10,846 nucleotides of DNA, taken from positions 1 to 10,846 of the forward strand of contig JAUXDR010000013.1 in the NCBI GenBank assembly GCA_030618205.1. The letters are read 5' to 3'. The position numbers were made by a program, and so were the translations under genes. Below, piece after piece: positions 7,265-10,846 of this stretch (position 1 is the stretch's first letter; every line of letters begins with the position of its first letter). Below the pieces are notes generated by a model, which did no database searches, was not told the DNA's origin, and saw only the letters and a list, made by a program, of their open reading frames with translations. The stretch comes from Deltaproteobacteria bacterium (lineage in GTDB: Bacteria; Desulfobacterota; Dissulfuribacteria; Dissulfuribacterales; UBA3076).

Positions 7265-8305
7265 TCAATCCGGCCAAACATATATCCCCTGATATTTGAT
7301 GCCTTGAAATTTCTCCAGATACTCCCTATGGAGATTTTCCGGTTGAAGATCTTTAAAGATTTCCGGGTGAAACCATTTCGCCATATAACTTGTCCCTATG
7401 ATAGCCCTCGGTCCTGTCCAGATATCACCTGCCATCACATAAACCTTGCCATTCTTTACGGCCTGAATATTATCCCAGGCAGGCCGGGCCATGATCTTGC
7501 GTCTAATGCCTTTCAAGGAACCTGAATCAATCATGGCGTAGCAGTTGCTCAAAGAAGTCGCCTTGATGATGAAATGCGGGTTGTTCGCTAAAACCCACTC
7601 AGGGGTTACCTGCGGATAAGGAATAGAAAAATCAGAGCCGATATTATGGCCGCCTGCCATAACACACATCTCATGCGCACCAGAACCAGGACCTACAGCA
7701 TTGTATTTTGAATAACTCTCCACATAGACATCAGGCCTATAGTTGATATTTTTTAAGGTCCCTTGAATAAGGCTCGGGTTTTTTTGATACCAGGCTGTTA
7801 GTTGCCTGGCCTCCTTTTCTCTATTCAGAATCCGGCCAAGGGTCTCTATCTCTTTTTCCAGAGTACTGATCTTGTAAAAATCAAGGCGAATCACATTAAT
7901 GCCCAGCGGGATCAGCTTTTTTTCCATCTCTACGCCGGGATGCCGGGCATAAGATATCACCATATCGGGATTGAGTGCGGCTATCATCTCATAGTTGGGT
8001 TCTGACCATTTACCGACTACGGGCCTGTCCTTTAACCTCGGCCAGAATAGTGGATCTTTGGTAATGCCGTTGTTGATGCCTACAACTAGATCTTCTGCCT
8101 TTATCGCACGGACTACCTCCAGGGCATCGGAGGTCAGGACTACGAGTTTTTTAACCGGCAGTCTTACCTCTACGGATTCCCCCAAAGCGTCTTGTATGCA
8201 GATACTTTCCCCTCTTTTATTGTGAGGGGTGGCCCCCTCAACTATAATAGTCAAACAAAAGAGTAAAATGACGACAGTTTGTGCGATGAACCACAATTTT
8301 CTCAT
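7265..8305 (-). CDS. Periplasmic metal-chelate/cobalamin-type ABC substrate-binding protein (FecB/BtuF-like)
   Basis: A 346-residue class III periplasmic binding protein (Peripla_BP_2 type) that should capture the chelate released by the outer-membrane receptor and deliver it to the permease. The N-terminus has a basic MRK and a long hydrophobic core, with a probable signal-peptidase cleavage near residue 24-25. The one Cys in that core (C17) is preceded by Phe and does not make a good lipobox, so a soluble periplasmic protein is likelier than a lipoprotein. Family features include the opening segment on modification by a chelate domain (IQDALGESVEV), LNPDMVISYA in the first lobe, the GPGSGAHEMCVMAGGHNIG stretch linking to the second lobe, and VKNGKVYVM near the end. 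The start ATG has AGGAAGG (8318-8324) 12 nt upstream, longer than usual spacing. It lies 35 bp after the receptor gene and 11 bp before the permease gene. Confidence 0.94.
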   Translation of the reverse strand: MRKLWFIAQTVVILLFCLTIIVEGATPHNKRGESICIQDALGESVEVRLPVKKLVVLTSDALEVVRAIKAEDLVVGINNGITKDPLFWPRLKDRPVVGKWSEPNYEMIAALNPDMVISYARHPGVEMEKKLIPLGINVIRLDFYKISTLEKEIETLGRILNREKEARQLTAWYQKNPSLIQGTLKNINYRPDVYVESYSKYNAVGPGSGAHEMCVMAGGHNIGSDFSIPYPQVTPEWVLANNPHFIIKATSLSNCYAMIDSGSLKGIRRKIMARPAWDNIQAVKNGKVYVMAGDIWTGPRAIIGTSYMAKWFHPEIFKDLQPENLHREYLEKFQGIKYQGIYVWPD

Positions 8306-8340
8306 AACTACTCAAAACCTTCCTGATCCGGTTAGTTGCG

Positions 8341-10545
8341 CTAATATTTGAGGGTCATTTCGACCATAAAAGTCCTTCCGTCTCCCTCGTAATATTCCCA
8401 GTACTTGTCATCAAAGATATTATCCACGGAGAGGGACACATCAGTCCATTTTGTTGGAGATACAGTTATCTTGGCATCCAGGTAAAAGGCCGGTTCATAG
8501 GTCTGATAGACCCCTTCTGCTTTGTCCTTATTGTCTGAGTCGTTGAATATCTTGCTAAAATATCGACCTGTGAGATTCCCTTTGACCCACTTGTACTCTG
8601 CGTCGAGGCCAAAATTGTACATCGTTCTTGGGATCCCGGTGATTCTCTTATCTTCTGACGCAGGATCAGCTGAATTATCTGTGATCTCAGCTTGTGTCCA
8701 GGTGTAATTGCCCCAGGCCGTAAGCCAGTCGGTAATCTGCTGTGACACCTCAAATTCCACTCCATACGTGCGTGCATCACCGGCGTTCTTCCGTGTCTTG
8801 GTATGGGCATCCTGATCCACTTGGTAGTAGATCAGATCGTCAATATCATTTCGGAACCCTGTGAGGGATAGCCTGGTCTTTCTATCAAAAAAATATTGAT
8901 CCACGCCTGCCTCATAGGTCCAGACCGTTTCAGGATCCAGATCCGGGTTGGATCGATACTCCCATCCCCAGGATTTCCATGTTCGATAAAGCTCATATAG
9001 ATTGGGGGCACGAAAGGCGTGGCCGGCAGAAGCCCTCAAGGTAGTATCGGGAAGGGCTTTCCAGACCACAGACGCCTTGGGGCTGAACTCGGACTCTGTA
9101 TTGCTGTCATATGAGGTCTCAGAACCAGGGGCACCGGATTCCCCGCTGTAGACCTTCCAGGTGTCATAACGACCGCCAAGATAGAGGGTCAGGGGTTCGA
9201 TAATATTCCATTCATCCTGTGCAAATACCGCCCAGATCCTATCTTTGCCGCCTGAGTAAAAGGTACTGCTGCTTTTATGTGAATACCTTCGATAGTGAGG
9301 AACATCATAATCGTCTGTATCTGACTTATCTTCCCGGTAAGAGACACCGAGAGTAAGAAGATGCGACTCTCTGATTGGTACATCCGTCCGAACCTCGGAA
9401 AACCAAGTCTTATTCTTGGATATCTTCATATTACCCGGCGAGTCATAATAGGTCTGCGATGAACCACCGGACTCGGTGGTATAGCGATCGTCTGACCTCG
9501 TATGGCCAATTTGCCAATTAAGCTGCACCGGCCCAAAGAGCTCTTTGAAAGAAAAGGTATATACGTCAGTATCATTTCTCCCTATACCCGTATAACTTAT
9601 AAAATCATTTGGTCTGAAACGGGCCCTTTGGTCCGGTCCGGCAATCGCGTGAGTTGTATCATCCCCGAAGGTACCCATCTTTGTATGCGGACGGTCATAG
9701 TCGTACTCGTGGCGTCCTGATAATGCCGTAAAGGCAATGTTGCCGGTATCAGAGAAATCAAATGTTGCCTTGCCATCCAGACTCCTCCTTTCAGCATTGT
9801 TACGACCTTTGTCACCAACCACCCATTTTGTCGGGTTTCCGTACTTATCATCCATTGAATGCCCTCCGGATACCGTCCCCTCTCCGTCTGAGATCGTTCT
9901 GAGCACAGGCGTGGTCACATATCCGTTTGTTGATTCTTCCTCATAACCAATGCGCAGGCTGAATTTATCAAAAAAGCGATTACCAGCACTGAAACGGCAG
10001 TGTTTGGAGTCATGGGTGCCGAGGCCTCCGGTAGCTCTGAGCTCCAGCTTTTCCGGGGTCTTTGTAATGATATTAATAACGCCGCCCATGGCATTGCCGC
10101 CATAGAGGGCTGATCCCGCACCGCGGATAACCTCTATTCGTTCAATATTCTCTACTGGGAGCATCCCCCATTCCACTCCACCTGTATAGGCGTCGTTCAG
10201 AGGCTGACCGTCCATAAGAACCAGCGTGTATTGGTCGCCCTTAAAGCCCCTCACCCTCACGTTCGATGTGGAATCCATCAACCCCTTTTTTCTTGACGTA
10301 AAGACACCCCTGACCTCTGAAAGGGCCTCATCAACTGTTTGGATATTACGCATCTCGATATCCTCACTTGAGATAACTGAGACACTGCCAGGTGCATCTT
10401 CAATACTTTTTTCGGTCTTGGTTGCCGACACCACAATCTCATCCAGCTTGATAACTCCCTTCTCTTTCTCCCCTGCCCAACTCACTTGGGGCACGACAAG
10501 AGCCATGATGACCAATAAAAAAACAATCAACTTCAAGCCCTTCAT
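8341..10545 (-). CDS. TonB-dependent outer-membrane receptor (BtuB/haem/siderophore receptor type)
   Basis: A 734-residue outer-membrane active transporter that should take up a large chelate using TonB energy. Residues 1-24 are a signal peptide ending in SWA. A TonB box (DEIVVSAT, residues 35-42) follows, then the plug (about 43-165) with the typical RGAGSALYGGNAMGGVINII stretch at 141-160. The rest is a beta-barrel ending in an aromatic residue (MTLKY). The barrel has FRAPNLYEL (511-519) and NPDLDPE (533-539), the FRAP/NPDL pair of haem and BtuB-like receptors. No histidine lies between them, which weakens a standard haem-receptor call. The start is fixed by a near-perfect Shine-Dalgarno 5 nt upstream. 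It is the first gene of the operon, and the following ABC genes take up whatever it imports. Cargo could be corrinoid, haem, another metallotetrapyrrole or a siderophore. Class confidence is high; substrate is unknown. Confidence 0.96.
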   Translation of the reverse strand: MKGLKLIVFLLVIMALVVPQVSWAGEKEKGVIKLDEIVVSATKTEKSIEDAPGSVSVISSEDIEMRNIQTVDEALSEVRGVFTSRKKGLMDSTSNVRVRGFKGDQYTLVLMDGQPLNDAYTGGVEWGMLPVENIERIEVIRGAGSALYGGNAMGGVINIITKTPEKLELRATGGLGTHDSKHCRFSAGNRFFDKFSLRIGYEEESTNGYVTTPVLRTISDGEGTVSGGHSMDDKYGNPTKWVVGDKGRNNAERRSLDGKATFDFSDTGNIAFTALSGRHEYDYDRPHTKMGTFGDDTTHAIAGPDQRARFRPNDFISYTGIGRNDTDVYTFSFKELFGPVQLNWQIGHTRSDDRYTTESGGSSQTYYDSPGNMKISKNKTWFSEVRTDVPIRESHLLTLGVSYREDKSDTDDYDVPHYRRYSHKSSSTFYSGGKDRIWAVFAQDEWNIIEPLTLYLGGRYDTWKVYSGESGAPGSETSYDSNTESEFSPKASVVWKALPDTTLRASAGHAFRAPNLYELYRTWKSWGWEYRSNPDLDPETVWTYEAGVDQYFFDRKTRLSLTGFRNDIDDLIYYQVDQDAHTKTRKNAGDARTYGVEFEVSQQITDWLTAWGNYTWTQAEITDNSADPASEDKRITGIPRTMYNFGLDAEYKWVKGNLTGRYFSKIFNDSDNKDKAEGVYQTYEPAFYLDAKITVSPTKWTDVSLSVDNIFDDKYWEYYEGDGRTFMVEMTLKY

Positions 10546-10550
10546 CCCAT

Positions 10551-10559
10551 CTCCTCCTT
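10551..10559 (-). promoter_or_regulatory. Strong Shine-Dalgarno of the receptor gene
   Basis: AAGGAGGAG lies 5 nt upstream of ATG 10545 on the minus strand. It fixes the receptor start and is the strongest ribosome binding site in the window, which fits a highly expressed first gene. Confidence 0.85.
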
Positions 10560-10765
10560 AATTCTACACAATACCTTATGTTGGGCACGTCGCTGCCGCT
10601 CCTTTACTCAACCTACGGAAAAACTCCCCTCCTTAATGTCAAAAACGCCGCTGGCTCTGAGATATCTAATTGGTTGACTACCGCCGCATATGCCTCACGT
10701 GAGTTCAAACACTATGGTAAGCTCTGGCGGGATATCCCTTTTGAGATGCAAATCTTGCTACGAAT

Positions 10766-10799
10766 TTTATAAAAGTACTACTATTACTAAAAATGTCAA
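10766..10799 (-). promoter_or_regulatory. Candidate promoter elements upstream of the operon
   Basis: On the minus strand a perfect TTGACA (10794-10799) is followed by TATAAA (10766-10771). The 22-nt spacing is too long for a standard sigma-70 promoter. With 16-nt spacing the -10 would be TACTTT, a poor match. The region is the most AT-rich part of the leader, so a promoter here is plausible but its exact elements are uncertain. Confidence 0.25.
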
Positions 10800-10846
10800 T
10801 TTGGGGATGATTAATCTCTAACGTGGATGGGTTTGGGGCAGATCTT

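Larger units (their letters stand above)
10546..10846 (-). promoter_or_regulatory. Gene-free leader/upstream region of the operon
   Basis: About 300 bp upstream of the receptor gene with no convincing gene. The distal part (roughly 10760-10810) is AT-rich and should hold the promoter; the proximal part is more GC-rich. It contains short perfect palindromes, AGATATCT (10660-10667), GCATATGC (10686-10693), CTCACGTGAG (10694-10703) and GGGATATCCC (10729-10738), any of which might be regulator sites. A second ribosome-binding-site-like ATTAAGGAGG occurs at 10628-10637 without a well-spaced start codon. I found no B12-box core (GCCACTG) and no clear 19-bp Fur box. Confidence 0.5.

Noticed and set aside
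7265..8305. Lipoprotein assignment of the binding protein
   Set aside because: The only Cys near the N-terminus (C17) sits in LLFC within the hydrophobic core and does not fit a lipobox.
8306..8340. Stem-loop or terminator between receptor and binding-protein genes
   Set aside because: Only a broken AACTA/TAGTT and AACC/GGTT pairing is visible, with no T-run; too weak for a terminator or attenuator.
10578..10772. 64-codon plus-strand ORF in the leader, divergent from the operon
   Set aside because: I do not recognise the product, no Shine-Dalgarno precedes its ATG, and it overlaps the expected promoter and leader. A small or decayed gene cannot be fully excluded, but the evidence is too weak to list it.
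10763..10804. Fur box in the AT-rich part of the leader
   Set aside because: The TAGTAATAGTAGTAC stretch looks vaguely Fur-like, but it does not match the 19-bp inverted-repeat consensus well enough to call.
10546..10846. Cobalamin riboswitch ahead of the BtuB-like receptor
   Set aside because: The B12-box core GCCACTG and its surroundings are not visible on the coding strand. A covariance-model search would be needed to exclude a divergent version.

Overview
The window carries one densely packed operon of seven genes, all on the minus strand and transcribed from right to left. In order of transcription they are: a TonB-dependent outer-membrane receptor (10545-8341), a periplasmic metal-chelate binding protein (8305-7265), a FecCD/BtuC-type permease (7253-6231), its ATPase (6234-5461), a CobN/ChlH-family chelatase large subunit (5464-2063), a Gate/nucleoside-recognition-domain membrane protein (2066-1092) and a ChlI/BchI-type AAA+ ATPase (1047-4). 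No RNA gene, CRISPR array, insertion sequence or phage gene is visible. The long plus-strand ORFs are antisense shadows of these genes.

The host is a Gram-negative bacterium, because it has a TonB-dependent receptor and a signal-peptide-bearing periplasmic binding protein. The style of the CobN and ChlI proteins (a Cys-quartet ChlI and a short CobN without a CobST pair) is typical of anaerobes. A Desulfobacterota (deltaproteobacterial) or similar anaerobe is my best guess, but this is inference and not a taxonomic call.

Layout: 10546-10846 is a gene-free leader with a strong ribosome binding site, several short perfect palindromes and an AT-rich candidate promoter. I see no B12-box core for a cobalamin riboswitch in it. 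The receptor and binding protein are separated by 35 bp, and the binding protein and permease by 11 bp. Permease, ATPase, chelatase and Gate protein then follow in a chain of 4-bp (GTGA) or near-zero overlaps. The last gene, chlI-like, follows after 44 bp that contain a 22-bp copy of its own 3' end.

Functional reading: the first four genes form a complete outer-membrane-to-cytoplasm uptake route of the kind used for cobalamin, haem or siderophores. The last three look like a class I chelatase module (large subunit plus AAA+ motor) with a polytopic membrane protein wedged inside it. The translational overlaps join import directly to chelation. The simplest model is import of a metallated tetrapyrrole or metal chelate, followed by ATP-dependent removal or insertion of the metal, with the Gate protein moving metal or tetrapyrrole across the inner membrane. 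It resembles in logic the Bacteroidota hmu haem-uptake operons, whose HmuS is also a CobN-family protein, but the accessory genes differ. The cargo (haem, another metalloporphyrin, corrinoid, or a Ni/Co chelate) cannot be decided from this sequence. The third chelatase subunit (D, with a von Willebrand domain) is not in the window and could lie beyond the left edge.
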